A stretch of DNA of 6,655 nucleotides from JAAYBT01 sp964404395 (GCA_964404395.1 CAYOKA010000122.1:1-6655), one strand, 5' to 3'; shown: positions 1-6,219, counted from the stretch's first letter. Numbers and translations: made by a program. Notes: generated by a model not told the origin, from the letters alone.

Positions 1-1823
1 GTCATCTCCTCATCCATCGAGACCCCTGTAATAGCTGTTCTCTGTGCATCTGCCGACTCCACCAGCTTGTTCTGGCTCGCAGTTATATTCATGGCATCGG
101 CGCCGTTATTCCCCATATGCAGGATAATATCCTGATAGTAATCATCAAGGCTTACAGCTCCCGTGTTATCTGCTACCAGCACCGCATTTCGCAGATTTGC
201 AATTTCCAGTGCATTTGAATTATCTCCGTTTTCGCCGGTTTTTGAGGCTGCAATGTTGGACAAATCAGACAAATTTGGATTCAACCGAATGTTCCCCATC
301 TCAAGAGGTCTGCCGGCGATGATGGGTACAAAGAAATCTTCCCCATCTGTGGGCGGATCCTTCATCGTCTTTCCGCTCTTATGCAGGTAGTTGACCTCAC
401 GAAGCATAATGTTGACCAGCGCATTAAGTCTGGCCTTCATATCGGATACGATGTTGGTTGAGCTATCTATTTGCCCCAAGTCGGCGTTGGTATGCATCGC
501 CATCTTGTTTACCAGTGCTGTATATACGTCAGTGTCTCCATCCGAAAAATCAGCAAGGCTGTAGGTAGTCCCGCCCAGCTTTCTGGTCAGCTTGGACCAG
601 GCTGATGGGCTGTTTGTAATGACAGATGCATCCAGCTCCTTTTCTGCCAGAGCCTCATGAAGCGCGTCCATATCATCAGGATTCGCTAGTGTGCCATCTG
701 TCACAAGGATAGCATATTTTCTTGCATCAGCCCGCAGTGTGGGAGTCTCGTTGGGGACCTGCTCCGCAAAATCTGCAACAGATCCAACCTCCTGCATCGC
801 TACTTCTACATCCAGCCCTCTGCTGATAAGCCAATCCCTGTACTCATTCATTCTAAGTGTCGCATCAGCAGCGGACATCGTCGATGTGTCTACATAAAAA
901 ACCACATCTACATTAGTATTCGGGGCACCATTCTCATAGCTGCCGATCGCTCCGGATACCTCGCCTCTGGATTCCATCAGGCCTTTTATGATTCCGCTGT
1001 TCAGCGGCACCTGCGTATTTGTGCCGGCAAGCTTTGCTACATAGAAGTCTTCTCCGGCATTTCTCTCAGCTGCATACAAATCGGTGCTGACGCCCTTTTG
1101 TACAATAAAATAACCCCCGACAGAGATATCCACCTGACCGTCCTGCATCTCAGTCACATCCACATCAATCAGCTTTGTAAGCCTGTCAATCAGACTATTG
1201 CGCTGATCACGGTAGTCATTTGCCGAATCACTGTTTACCTCATTCCTAAGGATTGTCACATTCAAGCCGGCAATTTGTCTTGTAATCTCATTTACTTCAT
1301 TTATTCGAACCGCTATCTCGTTATTCAGGTCATTCTGAAGTCTATCCAGCTGTTCACCCATATGGTTGATATGCTGCACCAATGCTTCGCTTCTCTGTCT
1401 GACTAGAGCTCGCACAGTGAGGCTGTCAGGCTCCTTGGAAAGCTCCTGCCAGGAATCCCAAAAATTATTCAACATATTCTGAAGCCCGGACTCAATCGGT
1501 TCAGCCATAATCGCTTCAACATCCTGAAAGGTTTTGCGTCTCGATTCCCAGTACCCTAGCGTTGTATTCTCCTGCCTAAAGATATTATCCAGAAAAACAT
1601 GCCTTATCTGCCTGATATCCTGAATGTCAGAGCCGAGACCGTACTGTATCAGCCCTGCCCTTGAATAATAGGACTCCACAGGCCCATTTTTAATCATGGC
1701 TTGTTGCCGGACATATCCCGGCGTATTCACGTTTGAGATGTTATGGCCAGTTACATAAAGCCCTCGTTCGTTCACAGTAAGACCGGAACGGGCAATTTCA
1801 TAACTGGCGAAACCTACACCCAT
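1..1823 (-). CDS. flgK: Flagellar hook-associated protein 1 FlgK with an inserted VWA-like domain (3' end cut by window)
   Basis: FlgK is the first junction protein between flagellar hook and filament, exported through the flagellar type III channel. I translated 607 complete codons from ATG 1821-1823; the reading frame is uninterrupted and runs off the window. AGGAGG lies at 1828-1833, 4 nt before the ATG, and overlaps the flgN stop. The N-terminus has the rod/hook-family signature (SGLTVNERGLYVTGHN, then NTPGYVRQ, residues 13-41). A long helical D1 region follows to about residue 230. The visible end (residues 602-608, MDEEMT) matches the conserved FlgK C-terminal helix, so roughly 40-50 residues should be missing. 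Residues about 304-430 are a VWA-like insertion, listed separately. Expected full length is about 650 residues, against roughly 510-550 in B. subtilis and E. coli. No cysteine occurs in the visible protein, as is usual for exported flagellar subunits. The identification is firm. Confidence 0.95.
   Translation of the reverse strand, partial: MGVGFASYEIARSGLTVNERGLYVTGHNISNVNTPGYVRQQAMIKNGPVESYYSRAGLIQYGLGSDIQDIRQIRHVFLDNIFRQENTTLGYWESRRKTFQDVEAIMAEPIESGLQNMLNNFWDSWQELSKEPDSLTVRALVRQRSEALVQHINHMGEQLDRLQNDLNNEIAVRINEVNEITRQIAGLNVTILRNEVNSDSANDYRDQRNSLIDRLTKLIDVDVTEMQDGQVDISVGGYFIVQKGVSTDLYAAERNAGEDFYVAKLAGTNTQVPLNSGIIKGLMESRGEVSGAIGSYENGAPNTNVDVVFYVDTSTMSAADATLRMNEYRDWLISRGLDVEVAMQEVGSVADFAEQVPNETPTLRADARKYAILVTDGTLANPDDMDALHEALAEKELDASVITNSPSAWSKLTRKLGGTTYSLADFSDGDTDVYTALVNKMAMHTNADLGQIDSSTNIVSDMKARLNALVNIMLREVNYLHKSGKTMKDPPTDGEDFFVPIIAGRPLEMGNIRLNPNLSDLSNIAASKTGENGDNSNALEIANLRNAVLVADNTGAVSLDDYYQDIILHMGNNGADAMNITASQNKLVESADAQRTAITGVSMDEEM
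534..914 (-). other. VWA-like domain inserted in the variable region of FlgK
   Basis: Residues about 304-430 of FlgK replace the loop that normally links the KGLLxxR segment to the next conserved helix (here KGLMESRGE, 281-289, and LNALVNIMLREVNYLH, about 467-482). The order fits a VWA fold. A hydrophobic strand ends in an acidic turn (VDVVFYVDTSTMS, D312 and S314). A helix follows (NEYRDWLISRGL), then a strand (DVEVAMQEV), a central strand ending in TDG (KYAILVTDG, D376), a helix plus strand (LAEKELDASVITN), and a closing segment (WSKLTRKLGGTTYSLADFSD). The MIDAS motif DxSxS reads D-T-S-T-M, so its last serine is replaced, and the MIDAS threonine is unclear (T360 or T362). VWA domains generally bind proteins or matrix, often through a metal. 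Binding by this copy is inference. The domain is short (about 125 residues). Confidence 0.72.
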
Positions 1824-1831
1824 ATTTCCTC

Positions 1832-2347
1832 CTACAATTTTAAATCAAAAAAGTTCTTCTTTGAATCAACATCAGGCTGGCCGGAAACCCCATAGTTACC
1901 CGTGGATCCGGAGCTTGTAAGCACATTAATTGAAAAGTCGATATAATCCAAAGAACTCCGGATTAGCTTAGAATTGAGAACATTAGCATCGCTCAAATCA
2001 CTAAAAATCTTTGGAAGCGCTTCATAGCAGCTTTCCAGTTCCTTGGACTGTTCCTTTGTCAGCTGCTTCATAAGGCTTTTCAACGTAAGCTCAGATGGCT
2101 CTACCTTAAGCTCTGCAGCCACCTGCTCTACCAGCGCTTCCCTCTCCTCTTCCAGTTTGCTGAGCTTCACAATAGAGCTCTGCTCAAGCTTGGTTATTCC
2201 CTCCAGCTCAGATACCCTACCTTTAATGATAACACCAGTTTTCTCATTAGCTAACTTCAAAATGCCTTGATAAATTGACATTTCCTTATTCAGTACATCT
2301 ATAAGCTTATCAACTATTACGGTATCCAAAGCTCCACCACCTGTCAA
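1832..2347 (-). CDS. flgN: Flagellar export chaperone FlgN
   Basis: FlgN is the cytoplasmic chaperone that binds the C-terminal helices of FlgK and FlgL and delivers them to the flagellar export apparatus. The protein is 171 residues from TTG 2345-2347, or 165 from TTG 2327-2329. It is almost entirely helical and highly charged, with leucine-rich heptads (for example SSIVKLSKLEEEREALVEQV), as expected for the FlgN family. It ends in KKNFFDLKL, of the lysine-rich FFD type I recall from clostridial FlgN. There is no ATG near the N-terminus. The first TTG has AGGA 7 nt upstream, overlapping the flgM stop. The second has AGGTGG 7 nt upstream and gives an N-terminus (DTVIVDKLIDVLNKEM) closer to the usual family start, so I slightly prefer 2329. 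The gene sits directly between flgM and its client flgK, with 8 bp to the latter. The stop TAG at 1832-1834 overlaps the flgK ribosome site. Confidence 0.88.
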   Translation of the reverse strand: MTGGGALDTVIVDKLIDVLNKEMSIYQGILKLANEKTGVIIKGRVSELEGITKLEQSSIVKLSKLEEEREALVEQVAAELKVEPSELTLKSLMKQLTKEQSKELESCYEALPKIFSDLSDANVLNSKLIRSSLDYIDFSINVLTSSGSTGNYGVSGQPDVDSKKNFFDLKL

Positions 2348-2356
2348 AACTCTGTC

Positions 2357-2644
2357 CTATGCTTTCCGGTCAAATACTGATTCGATGACCTTCCCGGCTA
2401 CATCGCGGCCTGATACATTGTAACTGCCTGACTCCAAAATTCCCCGCAACTCATTAACCTTGCTCTGACGTATATCCGGCACATCCTTCAAGGCCCTACT
2501 GACTATCTGGAAATCCTTTGCCTCATTAGATATGGATACCACATCCTTCTTGGATGCAACTGATCCAGTCTTTTCGACCTTCCCTACATTCTTCTGCGTT
2601 CCATATACCCCGGTTATTTTTGATATATCTCCCGGTATTCTCAT
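2357..2644 (-). CDS. flgM: Anti-sigma-D (sigma-28) factor FlgM
   Basis: FlgM binds and silences the flagellar sigma factor (SigD/FliA) until the hook is finished, when in many bacteria it is secreted. The protein is 95 residues. The N-terminal half is flexible and rich in Gly, Lys and Thr, as in other FlgM proteins that are unfolded when free. The C-terminal half has the sigma-binding pattern DVVSISNEAKDF, then PDIRQSKVNELRGILESGSYNV and a final helix VAGKVIESVFD. I chose ATG 2642-2644 because AAGGTG lies 10 nt upstream and MRI is the usual family start. An in-frame GTG at 2651-2653 would add three residues, but the ribosome site would be too close to it. A strong sigma-D-type promoter precedes the gene. 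flgN starts 9 bp (or 27 bp) after the stop. There is no cysteine, consistent with export. Confidence 0.92.
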   Translation of the reverse strand: MRIPGDISKITGVYGTQKNVGKVEKTGSVASKKDVVSISNEAKDFQIVSRALKDVPDIRQSKVNELRGILESGSYNVSGRDVAGKVIESVFDRKA

Positions 2645-2673
2645 ATAAACCACTCACCTTCTAAATTACTCAC

Positions 2674-2686
2674 TGAAGTTCCTTCA
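2674..2686 (-). promoter_or_regulatory. Small hairpin in the flgM leader exposing GGA
   Basis: The leader between the predicted start site and the flgM ribosome site contains TGAAG-GAA-CTTCA, a perfect 5-bp stem with a 3-nt loop. The AAGGA across the loop fits the ANGGA core of CsrA sites. It lies about 30 nt before the start codon. CsrA and FliW are often encoded just beyond flgK-flgL in Firmicutes, but neither is visible here. The palindrome is seen; the regulatory role is speculative. Confidence 0.25.
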
Positions 2687-2701
2687 TGCAATCCATATAC
2701 T

Positions 2702-2728
2702 ATATCGGCTAATCCATAACTATTATTA
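2702..2728 (-). promoter_or_regulatory. Sigma-D / sigma-28 flagellar promoter for flgM-flgN-flgK
   Basis: Read on the minus strand, TAAT (2728-2725) is followed by exactly 15 bp and then GCCGATAT (2709-2702). The B. subtilis SigD consensus is TAAA-N15-GCCGATAT, so the -10 is perfect and the -35 matches 3 of 4. The predicted transcript start is near 2695, giving a leader of about 50 nt before the flgM ATG. It sits in the only sizeable gap of the flagellar part of the cluster and makes FlgM autoregulatory. Confidence 0.85.
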
Positions 2729-2741
2729 ACCTGCAAAATTA

Positions 2742-3173
2742 CTATTTTCTCTCATAATCCTTATTTAAATATCTTATCCCCAGGGATTTGGGATTCGATG
2801 AGGCTACAGTGTCAAGCTCACTTTTTATCTGCCTTGCCGCAGATCTTAATCCTATTGTCAGATCTCTTTCGCACTCTTCACAAAATCTCCCGCTTTTAAT
2901 GGACTTGCCACAGCCTTCACATTCCAAGACTATATTACCGAAATCATCTGTGATTTCCAGTCTTCCTTCCTTTAGAAATCTCTTGATTTTCTCAATACTC
3001 ATTTCCAATTCAGTAGACACTTCTGTCAACGTGGCTCCCGGTTTTGCGTACAAATACTCCTTGACCTTCTGAAAATCATCCTCTTCCAGCTGTTTACACG
3101 CATGACATATCGGCGCTCCCCCGATATAGTTATATATTTTCCCGCATTTCCTGCAATTTCTTACGTCCGCCAT
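2742..3173 (-). CDS. yvyF: YvyF-family flagellar operon protein (TIGR03826), double zinc knuckle with HTH-like centre
   Basis: The protein is 143 residues. An N-terminal four-cysteine cluster (C7-x2-C10 and C23-x2-C26) looks like a zinc ribbon. A central stretch, residues about 34-75 (VKEYLYAKPGATLTEVSTEL, then IEKIKRFLKEGRLEI), resembles a small helix-turn-helix of the DnaA/MerR-like kind. A second cluster (C85-x2-C88 and C98-x2-C101) precedes a helical tail. The order comF-yvyF-flgM is that of B. subtilis, and the family is named from this context; I know of no settled biochemical role, though a regulatory role is plausible. I chose ATG 3171-3173 because AAAGGGGGG lies 7 nt upstream and MADVRNCRKCG is a typical start. 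A longer in-frame version from 3224 would overlap comF and lacks family support. The gene lies 19 bp after comF and 97 bp before flgM. Confidence 0.85.
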   Translation of the reverse strand: MADVRNCRKCGKIYNYIGGAPICHACKQLEEDDFQKVKEYLYAKPGATLTEVSTELEMSIEKIKRFLKEGRLEITDDFGNIVLECEGCGKSIKSGRFCEECERDLTIGLRSAARQIKSELDTVASSNPKSLGIRYLNKDYERK

Positions 3174-3192
3174 ATAGTAGCCCCCCTTTATA

Positions 3193-3873
3193 TTAATATC
3201 TTCTTCCCGTCGCAACCACTGCACCGGTAACCCTTGTAGCTCCCGCTTCCTTTAGCACCCTGCTGCACTCCTCCAAGGTGGATCCCGTAGTCAATATGTC
3301 ATCTATTAACAAAATCGATTTCCTCTTGATCTTTTCAGGCTTTGTCACAGTAAAGGCTCCCTTTACATTTAGACTCCTCTTTTGTCCATCCAGAAGACTC
3401 TGGGTTTGTGTATGTCGGGTTCTCTTAAAAATGCCTGAGGACTCTCGCAACTTAATCCTGCGGCTCAGCTCCCTGGATATAAGGTATGCCTGATTATAAC
3501 CTCTTGAGTATTCTCTTTGCTTATGCAAGGGAACACTCATCACAAGCTGATATTCATCTACATCCAATAATTTGTCCAGCCTTTCAGCTATAAGTCCCCC
3601 ATAGGTCTTGTAATAACCTGGTTCGTTATAGAACTTGAACCTTATTAAGGATTCTTTCACAAGACCGGTATACTCAAACACACTTACAACTCCATTGCAA
3701 TAGTTATCTTCAGTCTGCTGAAATGTAGGCATAACCTCCATCTTCATAAACGGTAGCTTTGAGTAGCATAAATCGCAAATATGTGTACTCACATCGTGTC
3801 CCAGTAGCTGTTGGCAAAAAATGCATTTCGGTGGATAAATAATATTAATAACCTTATTTAAGAGCTTCTTCAT
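3193..3873 (-). CDS. comFC: ComF family protein (ComFC), zinc finger plus phosphoribosyltransferase-like domain
   Basis: ComFC proteins are needed for natural DNA uptake in B. subtilis and other species, probably acting on single-stranded DNA at the inner face of the membrane with the helicase ComFA. The protein is 226 residues, a usual length. The N-terminus begins YPPKCIFC and continues to HICDLC, giving a zinc knuckle C17/C20/C33/C36. The family signature VPLHKQREYSRGYNQAYLIS is at 114-133, followed by RTRHTQTQSLLDGQKRSLN at 151-169. The phosphoribosyltransferase PRPP-loop motif SILLIDDILTTGSTL spans 186-200. ATG 3871-3873 is preceded by GAGGATGGATGAGAT. It begins 19 bp after recD2. No comFA or comFB is visible; recD2 occupies the position where B. 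subtilis has comFA and comFB. Whether this organism is transformable cannot be judged from the window. Confidence 0.93.
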   Translation of the reverse strand: MKKLLNKVINIIYPPKCIFCQQLLGHDVSTHICDLCYSKLPFMKMEVMPTFQQTEDNYCNGVVSVFEYTGLVKESLIRFKFYNEPGYYKTYGGLIAERLDKLLDVDEYQLVMSVPLHKQREYSRGYNQAYLISRELSRRIKLRESSGIFKRTRHTQTQSLLDGQKRSLNVKGAFTVTKPEKIKRKSILLIDDILTTGSTLEECSRVLKEAGATRVTGAVVATGRRY

Positions 3874-3892
3874 ATCTCATCCATCCTCATTT

Positions 3893-6157
3893 TTATATAT
3901 CGGCTAAGCCGGCATATTTTCTTAATTTATCCGATAAGCCTGAATATCTTAATGCTTCCCTTTTATTATGAACCATCTCGTTCAGAAACACTTCATCCCC
4001 TACCAGGACTACCATGCTTTTAGCCCTGGTAACAGCAGTGTAGAGCAGATTTCTTGTCATTAGTACCCGTGGCCCTGCAAATATTGGTATAATCACAGCC
4101 GGAAATTCAGACCCCTGGCTTTTGTGTATGGTTACGGCAAAAGAGGGCTCAAGCTCATCTAAAATACTGAAGTCATACTCCACCAGCCTATCGTCGTCAA
4201 ACAGCACCTCAAGACTGGAGCTTTCCTCATCTATTTTGCGGATTACACCCATATCTCCATTGAAAACGCCGGTCCCGTCCATATTCATGTTCTCAGGCCT
4301 TACCCACCTGAGTGTGTAATTATTTTTTATCTGCATCACTCGGTCGCCTTCCCTAAATACATAGCCCCTTGACATCTTTTCATTTTTTCTGCCGTCAGCC
4401 GGATTTAACACCTTTTGAAGCTCCTGATTCAAATTAACCACACCTGCAGGACCCTTTTTAGTCGCAGACAATACCTGTATATCCTTTAGAGGATCCACAC
4501 CATAGGTGTCCGGCAGTCTCCTGCTGCAAAGATCAACCAATGTATGAACTATTGAATCCAGCCCCGTCCTGGTCAAAAAGAAAAAATCCTTGTCCCGGGC
4601 ATTAAGAATAGGTGCTTCCCCTCGGTTAATCCTGTGAGCATTCACCGTAATCATACTTTCTTCCGCTTGTCTGAAAATCTCGGTCAAGCGGACAGTTTTA
4701 ACTGCATTGCAGCTGACTATGTCTTCAAGCACGTTCCCCGCTCCAACCGAGGGCAACTGATCCGCATCGCCTACCAGTATTAGCCTCGAACCCACCGGAA
4801 TAGCCTTTAGCAGGTGATTCATTATGAGGATATCCACCATGGACATCTCGTCAATAATAATGACATCCGCATCAATTTGATTCTCTGCATTCCGCTGGAA
4901 AAACAGCTCACTCTCATCTCCGGAATATCCTATTTCCAGCAGTCTATGTATCGTGCGCGCTTCGAATCCCGTCGCCTCGGACATCCTTTTTGCCGCCCGC
5001 CCTGTAGGTGCAGCCAGTGCTATCTTGTGTCCTTCATCCATTAGCAGTCTGATGATACCCTTTATGATAGTCGTCTTTCCGGTCCCGGGACCACCTGTAA
5101 TAACAAGCACGCCATTCTTCATTGCCTCTCTTATAGCCTCGCTCTGCATCACAGCAAGCTGAACTCCCTCTTCCCTCTGGAATTTTTCCAGCTTGTCCTC
5201 GAAACCTTCAAGTTCAGGATGAAGCTGCGATAGGCTGAGCAATCTTTTGCATACGCCCTGCTCCGCACTATAAAAAGGAGATAAATAAATATGATTCAGC
5301 CCATCATCGCCTTTTTCCGTCTGGACAATATTATCAAATATCAGAGAAATCAATGCATCCTCAATATCAATGTCCTGCGTCCCGAGCAGTGCCTGCGTAT
5401 GCTCCTTAAGCATGTCCTCGGGCAGATAGGTATGTCCATGGGCTGCGCCCAGTGTTAGCACATATTTTATGCCGCTCCTTGTCCGGAACCTGGAGCCGGG
5501 ATCAATTCCCAGCTTCATAGCAATCCTGTCCGCTGTCTTAAATCCAATACCAAATATATCCTCACAAAGCCTGTATGGGTTTTCTCTAATCTTTACAACT
5601 GCCGTGTCGGCGTATGCTTTATATATCTTGATGCATGCAGATGGATTAACTCCGTACTCCTGCAAAAACATGACAACCTCTCTGAGGCCTCTTTGTTCAT
5701 CAAGAGCCTGCCCAATCCTCAAGGCCTTATCCAGAGTAATCCCTTTTATTTCGGACAATTGTTTAGGATCGGAGCTTATAATATCCAAGGTGGAAGCACC
5801 GAACCTCTGCACGATTTTAGCAGCCGTTGCAGGACCGACTCCTTTGACTATGCCTGATGAGAGATACCTCTCAATCGCATCCACTGTTTGCGGCAGGACT
5901 TTTTCATAAAGCTCAACCTTAAGCTGCTCCCCATAGTCAGGATGCATAACCCATTTCCCTTTGGCCTTGATAGTTTCACCGGCATTGAGAAAGGGCATAT
6001 AGCCCACAGCGGTAATTATGCTCTTCTCCCCCTGTATTTCGCATACTGTATATCCATTTGATTCGTTCTTATATATAATATCTCCTACAGTTCCTTCTAC
6101 TTCAGTAAATTTCATTTCCCTGCCATTCCAATACATGTCCAGCGTATTGATCCTCAT
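3893..6157 (-). CDS. recD2: RecD2-type ATP-dependent 5'-3' DNA helicase (SF1B)
   Basis: RecD2 is the stand-alone RecD-like helicase of bacteria. It unwinds DNA 5' to 3' and is linked to repair and replication-fork maintenance rather than to RecBCD. Positions are for the longest form, 754 residues. They are: an N-terminal OB-like segment (16-90); a helix-hairpin-helix (SSGIVKGVGPATAAKIVQRF, 100-119); a second HhH-like motif (FGIGFKTADRIA, 202-213); Walker A GGPGTGKTT (355-363); motif Ia APTGRAAKR (383-391); Walker B IIDEMSM (434-440); motif III GDADQLPSVGAG (463-474); FNGDMGVI (632-639); VTIHKSQGSEF (675-685); and YTAVTRAK (706-713). All key ATPase residues are present. The start is uncertain. 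ATG 6155-6157 and ATG 6134-6136 lack ribosome sites. ATG 6113-6115 (MKFTEVEGTVGDIIY, 740 residues) matches the usual family N-terminus and has AGGGA close by, so I prefer it. Confidence 0.95.
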   Translation of the reverse strand: MRINTLDMYWNGREMKFTEVEGTVGDIIYKNESNGYTVCEIQGEKSIITAVGYMPFLNAGETIKAKGKWVMHPDYGEQLKVELYEKVLPQTVDAIERYLSSGIVKGVGPATAAKIVQRFGASTLDIISSDPKQLSEIKGITLDKALRIGQALDEQRGLREVVMFLQEYGVNPSACIKIYKAYADTAVVKIRENPYRLCEDIFGIGFKTADRIAMKLGIDPGSRFRTRSGIKYVLTLGAAHGHTYLPEDMLKEHTQALLGTQDIDIEDALISLIFDNIVQTEKGDDGLNHIYLSPFYSAEQGVCKRLLSLSQLHPELEGFEDKLEKFQREEGVQLAVMQSEAIREAMKNGVLVITGGPGTGKTTIIKGIIRLLMDEGHKIALAAPTGRAAKRMSEATGFEARTIHRLLEIGYSGDESELFFQRNAENQIDADVIIIDEMSMVDILIMNHLLKAIPVGSRLILVGDADQLPSVGAGNVLEDIVSCNAVKTVRLTEIFRQAEESMITVNAHRINRGEAPILNARDKDFFFLTRTGLDSIVHTLVDLCSRRLPDTYGVDPLKDIQVLSATKKGPAGVVNLNQELQKVLNPADGRKNEKMSRGYVFREGDRVMQIKNNYTLRWVRPENMNMDGTGVFNGDMGVIRKIDEESSSLEVLFDDDRLVEYDFSILDELEPSFAVTIHKSQGSEFPAVIIPIFAGPRVLMTRNLLYTAVTRAKSMVVLVGDEVFLNEMVHNKREALRYSGLSDKLRKYAGLADI
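3897..3924 (-). promoter_or_regulatory. Possible second sigma-D promoter, before comF
   Basis: A perfect GCCGATAT (3904-3897, minus strand) covers the last codons of recD2 and abuts its stop. TAAG lies 16 bp upstream (3924-3921), one base off TAAA and one off the ideal spacing. TTAGCCGATATA is identical to the string in the flgM promoter. Transcription would start near 3890, just before the comF ribosome site. Against it, the bases also encode recD2 residues Ala-Asp-Ile. Confidence 0.35.
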
Positions 6158-6219
6158 AGTATTTTTGTTACTGTCGGTCTTATTTGTAATTTCTTTGAAT
6201 CTCCTGCATATAGTATATA

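Noticed and set aside
1098..1406. 102-codon plus-strand frame inside flgK
   Set aside because: It lies antisense to the conserved FlgK D1 region and has no motif or ribosome site.
1..1823. Possible frameshift or chimera explaining the unusual middle of FlgK
   Set aside because: A single frame reads from the start to the window edge with conserved FlgK sequence on both sides, so the insertion is in frame and genuine.
3120..3127. CCCGATAT on the plus strand as a sigma-D -10
   Set aside because: It has one mismatch, points against all genes in the window and lies inside yvyF.
3174..3224. 17-residue N-terminal extension of YvyF
   Set aside because: It would overlap comF by 32 bases. ATG 3173 has a strong ribosome site at 7 nt and fits the family start.
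3897..3916. Inverted repeat around CGGC-TTA-GCCG at the end of recD2 as a terminator
   Set aside because: The continuous stem is only 4 bp, there is no following T run, and comF follows within 30 bases on the same strand.
5469..5909. 146-codon open frame on the plus strand inside recD2
   Set aside because: It is antisense to a strongly conserved helicase gene, has no ribosome site worth noting and no recognisable motif; it is a shadow frame.
6181..6209. Nine-codon leader peptide (MQEIQRNYK) before recD2
   Set aside because: It has no ribosome site upstream of its ATG and no attenuator-like stems.
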